A stretch of 64,000 nt of DNA from Undaria pinnatifida (GCA_012845835.1 JABAKD010000005.1:14347705-14411704); one strand, 5' to 3'. Counted from the stretch's first letter, positions 32,750-43,743 are shown. The notes: generated from the letters alone by a model not told the origin. Made by a program: numbers and translations.

Positions 32750-33250
32750 TCGTCAAGGGTGGGGGGTTGTACTCAGTTGGTGAATGGCCGTGGTCGTATG
32801 GCCCACAGACCCTCGCATCCCTACCTTGCCGGCACGGAGAATGTCGGGTTTTCGCCAAACAGGCAGACTTCGCTTGCACCAAGCGTTAAGCGCCGTGAAG
32901 TGTTTCGCAAGTCGCATTAACGGTGAAGTGCGTCTTTACAAGAACCGCGATCGCAAGACGGACTTCCACACCTTGTGCCTACTTTCTTGCTTATGGATGA
33001 CCCCGCCAATGACTTACATTTTTTGCCTTGTGTGGTCACTCAAGAGACAGCAAAGGGTATTCCTATGTTCCTGCTTCGTGGGTGCCTTACCATATTAACA
33101 ACACGTGATGCGACCATACCCTTGTGCGGAGTTGGGGTTCGCCACGATGCAGAATATGGCTTCAAAACAATCCTAGTAAAAACCCGGTACCCTGGTTGTC
33201 TAGCTCACGCAGAGATTAGCATGTTTTACAGCGTCGTTGTCGGCTGAGGA
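32750..33250 (+). repeat. R6 repeat, copy 2
   Basis: Second unit of the pair described at 31,985. 41,650-41,870 is a third, more diverged copy (CACGCCGGGTTTTC, CAGGCAGACATCGC, CACCTTGTGCGTACTTTC). The shared CACACCTTGTGCCTACTTTC segment here is near 32,967. Confidence 0.65.
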
Positions 33251-33864
33251 TATTTCTTCAGGGGGGGGGAGGGGGAGCCACTACTGCCATATCCAAATGA
33301 TTGTGGAATCGTCAACAAGACGATTGTCTTGAACAAGTAAACATGATACTTCAAAGTATGAAGGCAGGGACGATTTTTCCCGTGTTTTTGTATGGCCAGC
33401 CGGAGGGGGCTTCAAGACTTGCAGGTGATCGCAGCATAAAGGTGGGAGGGTTTCAGGTTTCGCAGGAAAGCTGCACAACGCATCTTATATTCTTGTGGGC
33501 AATCCAAACCGGTATTATACGAATGTTTCTACTACACAACCACTCAAGCGGTATGTGAACGGAGATCAGCGCGGCGGCCAAGAAAATGAAAGAAGGAAGG
33601 AAGGAGGGTAACGGACGACAGGAAAGAAGGAAGGAAGGAAGGAACGAAGGAACGAAAGAAGGAACGAAGGCCTGTGACGCGTGGTACGATGGGGCTATCA
33701 CTTTTGGCTGATTCGTTTCTGCCTGACAGGGCTCCTAAATAAAATTGACAAACTACTCAACACATCGTCGGAGCACCACTACTAGTGATCGACAATATGG
33801 TGTGGTTGGCACAAACCCAAGTCATGAGATCGTTCAACCCTGCGTACCTCCAGTCGTGATATAT
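33250..33864. other. Spacer with AAGG-type microsatellite
   Basis: 33,575-33,670 is purine-rich (GAAGGAAGGAAGG and GAACGAAGGAACG). No gene is recognised on either side of it. Confidence 0.6.
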
Positions 33865-33884
33865 TATAAAAAATGAAAATACAC

Positions 33885-34260
33885 TCCAGTTGTGAGTTCG
33901 AAGATTTTGTCGAACTCATCTTTGCAAGCTGTGTGTGATACTCCGATCGCGCGTACTACGAGTTGTGTGTCCTCATCGAGGATATAGGTCGGCGACTCCC
34001 CTTACAAGTACAGTGCAGCTATCAGGGTCAACAGGGTGATGTTAGTCAGTCTGTGCGCGGAAACTATAAAACCCGTTTCTGAGGGGTACAAAATCTGACA
34101 GCTGTGGAAGGAAATGTGTCCGTTTATCAAGTGAATCTTGTATGTCGGATAACCGGTTAGGGAAGGGCGGACTTTTGAAGGACGTGGGGGCCTGGTTTTG
34201 ATCAAAAGCGAGCGGGGTTGGAGGGGGGGGGACTGGGGGGGGGGGGGCGAGGGGCGGGCG
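33885..34260 (+). repeat. Element A, left inverted arm
   Basis: Terminal module 33,885-33,995, linker with CAGGGTCAACAGGGTGATGT, then one type-1 module (34,050-34,165), then a G-rich tail to 34,260. Confidence 0.75.
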
Positions 34261-34264
34261 ATTT

Positions 34265-35100
34265 ATGCGTGGAAGCTATATGTCATACTTCGAAGAAAGC
34301 AGTTACCTCGATTGTCACCAAGGGCGCCGTAGACATCGTAAACAGCTCGTCATCAACAAAAACAGCTGCGTTTGGGCGAGGATATCTCTTCCTTGTATCA
34401 CAAACAATATGGCGAGTCTCCCCCTGCCTGTCTGCCTTCCTGTGTGGTCGGTTGGCAATTATTTTGTGGTCCTGTACAGTACTGTAGTACTTTGTTCGAA
34501 GTCCTCCATTTCCCAGCTATCATTCGGGTTTGTGCGGAGTTATGATGCCAGTACCGGGTGTATATTTTCGCATCGGGAGCAATTGTGAGGGCGGAACCGC
34601 AGCCTATTAATGGTAAATATGAATAGTATTTACTACCTAAACATGTCGGTCAAGCACCAAAGTGTTGTGCGCGGCTCTGCCCTCGGCGTACGTGTTCCAT
34701 TGATGCAGATTTTTCGTCCTGAGTTAATTATCCACGTCTTGTTGGTTTTCTACCTGATAGGGAAAGCTCCAAGAACTGTTCGAAGACAGGTTGCAACAAC
34801 ATGTAGTTTGAACTTGGAAAACAAGCGATGTGAGACAGATTACGTATTTTTTGCGTTTGTAGATTTCAAAAATTAAAGCCACCGTAAAGGTCATCATCAA
34901 CTCCATTTTTTTTAATGAAACAGGGAGCTGGCCCAAACCAAGTACTCGTACATACCCGGTGAATATTGCACTGAACACGCCGAACGTGCGGTACGTGTCG
35001 AGTGAAAAAACAACGTATCGTAGCACGAGGTATCAGTAAGGCCACCCTAATCTCGGATACGTGTGTCTAATTGGTGTGAGCTTCAGCCGCATCGTGCTCA
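34265..35100. other. Element A centre, left part
   Basis: Unique-looking sequence. Plus frames at 34,265-34,588 and 34,610-34,876 contain no recognised motif. Confidence 0.4.
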
Positions 35101-35139
35101 ACATGACACCACTACAACAAGCGCCTACCCTAACCCTTA

Positions 35140-35372
35140 CCATACCATCACACTATCATTCCATCATATAATCATATCATCATACCATCATACCATCATA
35201 CCATCATATCATCATACCATCATACCATCATACCATCATACCATCATACCATCGTACCATCATACCATCGTACCATCATACCATTGAACCATCACACCAT
35301 CATACCATCACACCATCATACCATCGAACCATCATACCATCATACCATCATACCATCATTCCATCATACCGT
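35140..35372. repeat. Octamer minisatellite
   Basis: Roughly 28 units of ACCATCAT with point variants (for example ACCATCGT and ACCATCAC). It lies between the arms of element A. Confidence 0.9.
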
Positions 35373-35980
35373 CATGCACTCTTCCAGTCAATGCCGGACA
35401 ATGTAAGTCTGGGAAACCGCCAAATGTTGAAAGGATTGGCGGGCTAAGCCATTTTCAGGTTGCCCGTGTAGCCTCAGGCCCGATGCAGCCCGCTCGGTAA
35501 CACTGTTGAACGAACGTAGAAAACATTATTGAGTCTTCTCGTCATTCCGGCTCGAGGACGTGAAGGTGCACGACGCGGCAAATAGTTGCTTTTGTTCATA
35601 AATTTTCCCGTACGGTACATATCACACGTTGCTCGGAACCACGCGTCCTTGTAACGGGACATTTGCAACAAAGTTATTTGAGCCAGGCAACGCATGTACT
35701 AAAAACCCAAGAGACCTATCTTAACTCTGTGAAGAGGATTCTGGCCACCCTGAACGAACCCATACTATCACCGCTCTCTCGAATTCAACTATATTATAGT
35801 ACTGCAATTGTCTACTGTAATACATTTGTCACTTGTGAGCCGAAATGTTACGGATGGATGACATGCGTGAGACACAGTCTGTCTTTCTGTACCAAATGGT
35901 TTTGACCGCAGGAAAACGCTGAAACGTTTATCTCCAAAACGTGAATCAGGCAATACCAGGTAAATCAGAGTAAACGCACA
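35373..35980. other. Element A centre, right part
   Basis: No gene or shared repeat recognised; two overlapping short frames only. Confidence 0.4.
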
Positions 35981-35984
35981 AACT

Positions 35985-36340
35985 TGCCAAGATGAGTTTC
36001 GACCAAATATTTGATCCCACAGCTGGAGTATATTTTAATATTATATGTGACCTAAACCTCTTGAAAACCCTCCCCCCCCCCCTTTTTTCTTTTTTTCCCC
36101 CTCGCTCTCCCTTGCTCAAACGCCTCACCTTATATTAAAATCCGCCAGAGTAAAAAACACTTCCACGCACTGGGTACCACTTCAATAATTTTCTAGAGCC
36201 ATCCATGCCGATACCGCAGTTCCCACCGCCCCACACCCCCGACGCCCCCTCTTTCCCCGCCACCCGCACCATCGCCTAGACCTAGCACCACGCGTATAGC
36301 AAGCACCTACATCTATGCGACCTGAAGCCCTTTCGCACCC
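35985..36340 (-). repeat. Extra terminus joined to type-2 modules
   Basis: 35,985-36,030 is a terminal module in minus orientation (GTTTCGACCAAATATTTGAT, CCCACAGCTGGAGTATA). It is followed at once by type-2 modules (ATGTGACCTAAACC near 36,044; CATCGCCTAGACCTAGCACC near 36,270). It lies inside element A, so the element has taken in a rearranged or nested relative. Confidence 0.55.
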
Positions 36341-37015
36341 CCCCTCAACCTACCCCCCACCCCCCACGGCCCCACACCCCCACCCCACCCGCACCCCTCG
36401 AACACTCCGCCCTCCACTCACTGGTTGTACGAGTTACAAGATATACACGAGGAACTGGTGCATTGTTTCAATAACGTCACATTTATCCCCTTAAAGGATG
36501 TATAGTTTCCACGACATATTGAGCTGCCCCGCCCGTCTCGCCCCCGCCCCCCATGATAAACTGGTGCATTCTCTCCAAAAGCCGTCTGGCTTATCCCCTT
36601 GAAGGATTTATTGTTTTCACGCACAAATTGAGCTGCCCCACCCGTCCCCCTCCCCTCCGCCCCCAACCGCCGCTCCCTTTTCATCATAACCAGGCCCCTA
36701 CATCCTTCCAAACTTCGCCCTTCCCTAACCTGTTATTCCACTGCAGGATTCGCTTGATAACTGATGAATTTTCTTCCACAGCTGTCAGATTTTGTCCGCC
36801 TCAGAGACGTGTTTTGTAGTTTCCGCGCACAGACTGCCTAACATCACCCTATTGAGCCACATAGCTGCGCTGTAGTTGCAAGGGGAGTCGCCGACCTATA
36901 TCGTTAATGAGGACACACAACCTGTAATACGCGCGATCGGAGTATCACACACAGCTTGCAAAGACGAGGTTCGACAAAATATTCGATCTCACAGCTGGAC
37001 TGTTATGTTTATTTT
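36340..37015 (-). repeat. Element A, right inverted arm
   Basis: Read on the minus strand: terminal module 37,010-36,885, then three type-1 modules (about 36,840-36,715; 36,640-36,555; 36,515-36,415) separated by G-rich (here C-rich) tracts. The arm is thus longer than the left one. Confidence 0.7.
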
Positions 37016-37564
37016 TATATTATACTAAACTGGTATATGATAACAGGTATACTGTGGTCGATTAAGTATTTTCTGTGTATGGCGAAAATGCACAAATATG
37101 TATGTTGCGGACATATCTGGTAACATCCACCTAATATCCGTCAGTTGTATAACGGAGTATCCAGATACAAATACACAGTGGGACTATGGGCGATTCCTTA
37201 GTGCTATCATAGCTTATAGACGGGTGTTACAAGCCTTAGTTTGGGTATGCTATTGGTTAACCTTTTGCAAGTGGCGAAACGGACTAATACCCCCATTAAT
37301 ACCTTAACACGGGACTCTCTTCTTCCTGTCAATGACCAGCGGTTTGGCTGCTGCACACGAACAGACCTCGTCATCGTAAGCGATTGCATCAAGCACGACG
37401 TATAGTGCATCCCCACTCAGCTATCGGACAACAAATCATACGGCTAAAAACCCAGACCTTGCTACACGCATAAACGGACGGCAAGCAAGAACAAACTTCA
37501 GTTTAGATCGTTTTACGGTGCTCAAGTGTTATACATGGTAATCTAAAAGTGTATTGTAGAACTC
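37016..37564. other. Spacer between the two foldback-like elements
   Basis: Holds a third copy of the tRNA-like 5' half at 37,238-37,310 (TTTTGCAAGTGGCGAAACGG). Nothing else is recognised. Confidence 0.5.
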
Positions 37565-37589
37565 GAATATATCATATACATTAAAACGC

Positions 37590-38340
37590 GCTCCAGCTAT
37601 GAGATCGAAGATTTCGTCGAAACTCCTATTTGCAAACTGTGTGTGATACTCCGGTTGCGCGTATTACTGTGTGAGTCCTCATTAAGGATATAGGTCGTCA
37701 ACCCCCTTTGGAATAACAGTGCAGCTTGTACCAGGGTAAACAGGTTGATGTTAATCAATCTGTGCGGAAACAATAAAAGCCGTTTAAGAGGGGGATAAAA
37801 TCTGACAGCTGTGGCAGAAAATGCATCAGTTTATCAAGTATACCTTGTAAGTCGTATAACCGGTGAGGGGAGGTCGGGGTTAAAAAAACAAAAAAAACAA
37901 CTTGAAGCCGAGGCGAAAAAAGAGGGGGGAGGGGGGGGGGGCTCAATCTGCGCGCGGAACTTTAGACCGTTTTTTCGAGGGCAACTTCCACGGTTGGTTG
38001 GGGAAGGAATGCATCAGTTTACCATGTAGTGTATCCTGTGAGTCGTACAACCGGTGAGGAGAGGGCGGAATGTTCGAAGGGGGGGGGGGGGGGATTGCAA
38101 CCGATTTAGGTCGCATGATAAATATATGTACCTGGTAGGAAATTACCGTTCGTGTGGTGTTGAGTCTAGGCAATCGCGCAGGTGGCGGGAAAGGAAGGGG
38201 CGGGGGGGGGGGGGGGCTGATTCCAGGCTCTTTAGGTCGCATAGATGTATAAGTGTTGGGAGCTTACCCTACGTGCAAAGTCTAGCCGATGGTGCGGGTG
38301 GCGGCGGGGGGAAATTTCTGAATTGGAGCTACGGCTTGGC
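37590..38340 (+). repeat. Element B, left inverted arm
   Basis: Modules as listed for element B, each ending in a G tract (for example 38,079-38,093 and 38,201-38,216). Open frames such as 38,054-38,368 and 37,943-38,242 are shadows. Confidence 0.72.
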
Positions 38341-39100
38341 TGGCTGGATAGGTAATGAGGTCATATGACATGTCTGGTAGTGTCCAATACTCCAGCAGAT
38401 TTAATTTTCGGTGGGCCAGCGAGGGAGAGGGGGGGGAGTGGGGGATAAGGGGTCGTGTGTGATGGTGGTGGTGACAGTGGCGTGGGACGAAGGTCGATGA
38501 TAGCTAGATATTGGATTTGTGGTAAACAAATATGTCATATGATAGCTTCGTAGTGTGTAAACAAATGTGCTATAGCTTCGTGGTGTGTTAACGTACATGG
38601 ATCGGGTAGTTGGCCGTAAGATAGAACATTTGCCGTATATATGCAACCATGTAGCATCATTATGATGGCTATTCGATAGTGACTTGTGTGGAAAGTTTGC
38701 GAAATGTTTATGTTCTTACACAGTACATGTATTTTCAATTTTCTAAATATACCATATTACGACAAAATATGAGTGCCAGATAGGACCGTTTTTTTTCACC
38801 AACAGGTGTGTGATGTTGACGCTAAACTGATATTTCACCCATTTACATCGAGCACAATCAATATAGCAATATATATGGCATTTCTTTCCGCCAAGTTTAC
38901 TACAGAAGTTACAGGACACGAAAGAAATCGGCTTGACGCAAACTCCGGGGAATAGGTATGTTATAGTCGCAGCATAAAAAAAGCAACCTGGCCGTGGTTG
39001 TTGTGACATCTAAAATACAATACTTCTAACATAAATTTTAGTATTAGTATCAGAAAAGCGCCTTTCACTGGCTTTCACTCGCTCATAACTGACGCCCCTA
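38341..39100. other. Element B centre, left part
   Basis: Mostly unique. A short duplication (GATAGCTTCGTAGTGTGTAA near 38,540; GCTATAGCTTCGTGGTGTGT near 38,571) is present. No gene. Confidence 0.4.
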
Positions 39101-39111
39101 TCGCACTATAC

Positions 39112-39390
39112 AATACAGCCTACAGTATGGCCTATAATATAGCCTATAATATATCCTTTAGTATGGCCTACAGTATAGCCTACAGTATAGCCTATAGTGT
39201 GGACCATAGTATAGCCTACATTATAGCCTACAGTACAGCCTATAGTATGGCCTACAATATAGCCGGCAGTATAGCCTACAGTAAAGACCATGGTATAGCC
39301 TACAGTATAGCCTACAGTATAGCCTACAATATAGCCTACAGTGTAGCCTACAGTATAGCCTACAGTATAGCCTACAGTATAGCCTTCATC
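39112..39390. repeat. Dodecamer minisatellite
   Basis: About 23 units of TATAGCCTACAG with variants. The period of 12 keeps three frames open on both strands (for example repeated AYSI on plus and GYTV on minus), which explains the frames at 39,106-39,414. Confidence 0.92.
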
Positions 39391-39885
39391 ACAATCATTA
39401 CTAATGCGCCGTAGCCAAGTGTCCTACCGCAGGTGAGCACTGTGCTGTTCTGAAACTCCTCGAAAACTGACTTCGAGAAAACTTGCACTCTTACATTGTA
39501 ATCCGATTAAACTCCCATGGCGTAGGTACGAGTGTACACTTCAACTATCGAACAGTTGTATGGTACAAAATACAAAACAGAACAGGATCCCAGCGAACAG
39601 ATCGGTTGTAATTCTCCGTGAGTTGGAAAATAGCTTACCACAACGTACTATTGTTCATAGTACCAGTGTGGTATTAATAGCAGTAGTGTGCTATGACACC
39701 CCTCCTTGTTGTAGCGCCCATCCTATATGATACCATACACTATACACAAACAGCAGACCAGGTACACCAGTGTGTTCATATGTATGGGGACGATAACTCA
39801 ATCGTTCGGTTTGACTGTTGTATCATGATAACCACGCCTCGTTCAAGCTGCTGCATCACACTGTACGAGTTGCAGTGAAAAACGG
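39391..39885. other. Element B centre, right part
   Basis: No gene or shared repeat recognised. Confidence 0.4.
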
Positions 39886-39889
39886 TATA

Positions 39890-40790
39890 ACGCCCCCCCC
39901 CCCCCCCACCCCCCCCCCCCCCCCCCCACCCCCCCCAACACCCCCTCCTTGCGCACCACCCGCACGATCGCCTAGACCTAGCACCACGTGTACAGCAAGC
40001 CCCTACATGCATGCGACATAGACCTGTTAAAAACCCTTCCCCGCGCGAACCCCCCCCTCCCCCTTTTTTTTCCCCCGCCTCCTCTTGCTCTAATGCCCCA
40101 CCTGACACCGAAATAATCTCATTATCTTTCTAAAGCCATCCTAGGCGCTGCTCCGATTCATCCACCCCCCCCACCCCAACGCCCCCTCCTTCCCCACCAA
40201 CCGCACCATCGCCTAGACCTAGCACCACGCGTATAGCAAAAACCTATATCTATGCGACCAACAGCTGTTAACAAGCCTTTTGTCCCCCCCCCAACCCCTC
40301 GAACACTCCGCCTTATTTTATTCCTCACCGGTCGTACGAATTACAGGATATGCATTACAAACTGGTGCATTCCTTTTTAAAACCGTCAGCTATATCCGCT
40401 TAAGGGATTTAAAGTTTCTACGCACAGATTGAGTCCTCCTGCCCTCCCCCCCCCGCTCCCTCTTGTTCAAACCCATAACCCCACGTCCTTTTTAACTCCG
40501 CCCTCCCCTAACCGGTTATACGGCTTACATGATACACTTGATAAACTGATGCATTTCCTTCCACAGGTGTCAGATTTTGTCCCCCTCAATAACGGGTTCT
40601 ATAGGTTCCGCGCACAGACTAACTAACATAACCCTGTTGACCCTGATAGCTACACTGTAGTTCCAAGGGGAGTGGCCGACCTATATCCTCAATGAGGACA
40701 CACAACTCGTAATACGCGCGATCGGAGTATCACACACAGCTTGCAAAGACAGTTTCGGAAAAATCTTCGATTTCACAACTTGAGTGATTT
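39890..40790 (-). repeat. Element B, right inverted arm
   Basis: Starts with a long C tract (39,893-39,936). Type-2 modules follow (39,955-40,030; 40,195-40,265), then type-1 modules (40,330-40,440; 40,495-40,620), then the terminal module (40,665-40,790). Confidence 0.72.
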
Positions 40791-41050
40791 TTTTTTTTTT
40801 AAATGTATTTGATACCGGTAATACGTACTGATTGTAGGAACGCATTCCTTCCGCCCACAAGAAGGCTTGTGACGTTGCCGTTTTTCCTTGGCCTACCAGC
40901 AAAAAAGCTGCTGCAAATACATACCCCCCTTGCACCACTGTATAAGCCGAAATCCGGCAAATTATTTTGAAAGCCCGCCAATACAGAGATTCCCTTCAAG
41001 TTTCATGCTTCCTTCTCATATTACTCGGCACAACCGAGCATCAGGGGCAT

Positions 41051-41239
41051 TCATCTTGGGAAATCCGTCTTCGCCTCGGCGACAAGCCTTCGTCGTCCAC
41101 AGGTACTGAACGAGCGCATTTCTACATTCTCCTCGTCTGAAGACTCGCGTCGATAGAACAGCAGTCCGAACATCAACGGAACCACCAACCAAAACCCGCT
41201 AATCTCTCCCAGTGTGCCAACAATGTCCACTGGATCCAC
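41051..41239 (-). CDS. 3' exon of a spliced membrane protein gene (candidate)
   Basis: I do not recognise the gene. On the minus strand a good acceptor (TTTTCCAATGACGCAG) precedes 41,239. The exon reads VDPVDIVGTLGEI, a hydrophobic helix SGFWLVVPLMFGLLFY, then RRE and an acidic-to-basic tail ending TDFPR and TGA. The positive residues right after the helix suggest a type I membrane protein with a short cytoplasmic tail. Several protist membrane proteins end in a similar glycine-containing helix after an aspartate-rich lead. Joining it straight to the exon ending at 42,607 would put a stop in frame, so at least one exon between them is missing from this model. Confidence 0.45.
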   Translation of the reverse strand: MDPVDIVGTLGEISGFWLVVPLMFGLLFYRRESSDEENVEMRSFSTCGRRRLVAEAKTDFPR

Positions 41240-41540
41240 CTGCGTCATTGGAAAACATTGATGGAAGAAACACGGCAAACATCGCTGGTTAGAGATGTGG
41301 GCCATATGGTTACTTTCACCGAGGCGTCACGCACAAGTATTTAATCATACGAATGACTGCATTAAGAACAAAGCCAGATTGTAAGGGTCTTGACAATAGC
41401 GGACGTGCACGGGAAGATTGAAAGGCACTCAAACAAAAACATCTGACTTCTCATTAAGCGTGCTTGCTCAGCATCTCTACTGGGTCGACAGACCAACGCC
41501 GCTTCACGGCAACTTAAACGAAGGAGGCGAGGGATACCCT

Positions 41541-41610
41541 TATGGTTAGGGTTAGGGGTTAAGGTTTGGGGTTAGGGTTATGCTAACCCTAGGTAGCCCT
41601 AACCCTAACG
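41541..41610. repeat. Telomere-like tract, head-to-head
   Basis: GGTTAGGGTTAGGGG and GGGGTTAGGGTT are followed by CTAACCCT and CCCTAACCCTAACG in opposite sense. Several units are degenerate. It is interstitial, because unique sequence lies on both sides. Confidence 0.8.
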
Positions 41611-41644
41611 AAGAAGACGACGACTTAGCACTGCTTTACCAACG

Positions 41645-41875
41645 TTACGGCATGGGGGGGGGTGTATTCATTTTAAGCATAAACTTGCAGTAGTAAAACA
41701 ACAGCGAATTTCGCGCCTCTACCATGTCGTGACGGACCACGCCGGGTTTTCAACGACCAGGCAGACATCGCGCGCTTAGTGAGCTGCATGAAGGCTGAGC
41801 TGCATCCTATTAAGAATCACTTGCAAGAAAGCGGACGTTCGCACCTTGTGCGTACTTTCTGTCATATCGGATGCG
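41645..41875 (+). repeat. R6 repeat, copy 3
   Basis: Diverged copy of the unit described at 31,985 and 32,750. It begins after a G tract. Confidence 0.5.
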
Positions 41876-42606
41876 AGCCTCGAATTGACGCATTTGCTTC
41901 CTGGCGAGGCCAATTCCGGAGATAGGGCTTCATTTTTCAGCGGCCAGAACCACTGATGGGAGTATCTACCCTAGAGGTTATCTATACGTCCGTCATTGTG
42001 TCACGTCATTGTGACATCACTGTGTCACCTATAGAGCCAATCGTGCGAACGGCAGAAGAAATCTGGAAGCGAAAAATGAGGTAGTTCTATAACCTGTCTT
42101 TGGCATTGTACAACACTTTTTGGGAACGTTTCGGCCGCAATGTACACATCTCTCGGAATGCAAATACTTCGGCGGATTGAATGGGTGGAACATCGGGCGT
42201 GCTCGGTTGGGAAACGGTAGCTATTCAGCTAAGTAGCCGCACATTGTCATATTATGCTTGAGGTGCACCCAAACGTTCTAGCGAGGTTCTTTACACCATT
42301 AGCTCTATTGATGACCCAAAAATGACCTCGGGAAGAATTCGCGGACGTCGAAGATTTACCCGACGAACTATCCTACCAGATATGCCTGTTAAAATGGGTA
42401 TTTAACGTCTTGTATTCTTTAACTACGTACCGGCTACGGGATTCTAAAAATATTGGGCATTGCCACAGTTGAGCAGCCTCATCAATCCGTCAATTCATCA
42501 ATCCGAAACAGGTTGACCAAAAAGTGTTATCAATACTCTCATCGCAGGAGACGTCGAAAACGTTATGGTGGATGATTGACATACCAGCTACCTCGTAGGA
42601 TTTTAC
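41876..42606. other. Intron-like region without recognised features
   Basis: Between two minus-strand exon candidates. A missing small exon is expected here but could not be fixed by eye. The minus frame 42,490-42,738 overlaps the next exon out of frame. Confidence 0.4.
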
Positions 42607-43267
42607 CGGGATTCTTGCAGCTTGCCTACCTCGGTGTACTGAAAGAAGCTTTGTGCTCGAATATCTAGCTGAATCGAAGCCAGGCTGTCCGTGCCGTACA
42701 TTGCCGCCAATACAACTGCATCTTCGGCGTTGTACCACGGAGCAGTCGTAGTGTCGACCACCTTGAAGGTGTGTTCCACGTGCTCGTTTAACAACACCAG
42801 CCGCTCATACTCCAAAAAGCCTCGAACGAATGGCACTTCCTGTGCATCGAAGCTGATCGGTGCGTAGAGCGTGATAGGCGTTTCGATAACCTCATCTGGG
42901 GTCAAATCTCCTTGGTACAAGTACATCTTTATGCTCTGGAAAGCACCGGGATTAGCGGTGGCGTTGTACGATGAGTTCCAGAACATAAGCATGTGGAAAC
43001 GCCACGCGTCAGCGTCCGTTGCAGTAAGCGTGGACAGCCGGAACCTTCTGCATGTGTCCGATAAGCTGTCAGGAAGTAGAACGATGTACTCGTCGGAAGG
43101 ATCATACCCCTCGGGAGTAGTGTAACCGGTGTGGTTGTACCTGCTCGGGCGAAGTTGGAATGCAGCATCAAAGGCGGTTGTGATCAAGTGTGAGTTCTCT
43201 ACAATAATGAACGTAAACTGTCGTTTCCACCGATCGACATTCAGCACACCCAGTACCCATACCGATG
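42607..43267 (-). CDS. Large internal exon of the same candidate gene
   Basis: The strongest non-transposon coding signal in the window. One minus frame is open for about 220 codons with normal protein composition: FTFIIVENSHLITTAFDAAF, SDEYIVLLPDSLSDTCRRFR, FWNSSYNATANPGAFQSIKM, TPITLYAPISFDAQEVPFVR and LASIQLDIRAQSFFQYTEVG. It has potential N-glycosylation sites (NSS, NAT), few cysteines, and looks like an extracellular beta-rich domain. No start codon lies near its 5' end; a stop sits just before, so an acceptor is needed there (GACTGAG at 43,268, or later CGACAG). The 3' end has a donor, CCCG/GTAAAA, at 42,606. I recognise no family. Confidence 0.6.
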
Positions 43268-43611
43268 CTCAGTCATAGAGAGATACAATCTCTGTGGTCA
43301 AGGAATACGAGGCAGAGCTGCATTTTTTGTGTACACATCGCAATACAGTATAAGGGACTTAGGTAATGCAATCTCAAACGTATTGGGCGCGAAAGCGGAA
43401 CATACGCAGGCCAGCACATGTCGTGTTTTACGGGGAAGCAATAATAGCAATTTAGGTAATATATAGACTAGAGTATACAATTAACTTTATTTTTTCATTT
43501 TTAAAACATACATTCAAATTTAAAATCAACAACACTAAAGGAAAATAAAGAAACCCCCAAAAAAGGAACGCAAGGCGTAGCATTGCTCATTCGTGCGACG
43601 AGTATACTCAC

Positions 43612-43743
43612 TTTATGTAGTGATTGGGCAAAGGCTGTCTTTGTACTTCCATTTACTGCATAACGGATGGGTTCAACACCTCTGTTTAGCGTATTATAAC
43701 AAGTACGACGCGGTGGTGTTCGTTCCACTATTGTAGCGAACAT
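43612..43743 (-). CDS. Internal exon candidate with GTGAGT donor
   Basis: The minus frame reads MFATIVERTPPRRTCYNTLN, then RGVEPIRYAVNGSTKTAF and AQSLHK, followed by a perfect donor GTGAGT. The base pair AG stands directly before the first codon. Ending in phase 0, it could join the large exon at 43,215 (after CGACAG), but that acceptor lacks a pyrimidine tract. An overlapping frame (43,728-43,916, with RYRLFDTIVTHAVDGLRVEE) is also protein-like, so the exact borders are open. Confidence 0.4.

Larger units (their letters stand above)
33865..37015. mobile_element. Foldback-like element A
   Basis: The left end on the plus strand (33,885-33,995) and the right end read on the minus strand (37,010-36,890) share ACTCCAGYTGTGAG, TCGAAGATTTTGTCGAA, CTTTGCAAGCTGTGTGTGAT, CGATCGCGCGTA and GGATATAGGTCGGCGACTCC. 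Inside each end follow tandem modules: type 1 (CTGTGCGCGGAAAC ... ACAGCTGTGGAAGGAAATG ... ATAACCGGT, then G-rich) and, on the right, type 2 (ATCGCCTAGACCTAGCACCACGCG). The centre has an octamer satellite. There is no transposase, so mobility would need help from elsewhere. Target duplications were not found. Confidence 0.7.
37565..40800. mobile_element. Foldback-like element B
   Basis: Same design as element A. The left arm on the plus strand runs from about 37,590 (GCTCCAGCTATGAGATCGAAG) to about 38,340; the right arm, inverted, runs from about 39,890 to 40,790 (ending CTTCGATTTCACAACTTGAG). The left arm has a terminal module, two type-1 modules (37,760-37,900; 37,950-38,070) and two type-2 modules (38,095-38,210; 38,235-38,330). 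The right arm has the same order reversed. No protein of its own is visible. It is close in length to element A, about 3.2 kb. Confidence 0.72.

Noticed and set aside
39112-39390. CRISPR-like array
   Set aside because: Units follow one another without unique spacers. This is a plain minisatellite, as is the octamer array at 35,140.
39106-39414. Possible repeat-protein gene (AYSI or GYTV repeats)
   Set aside because: The frame is a necessary result of a 12-bp satellite that is open on both strands. There is no start context, promoter or flanking coding sequence.
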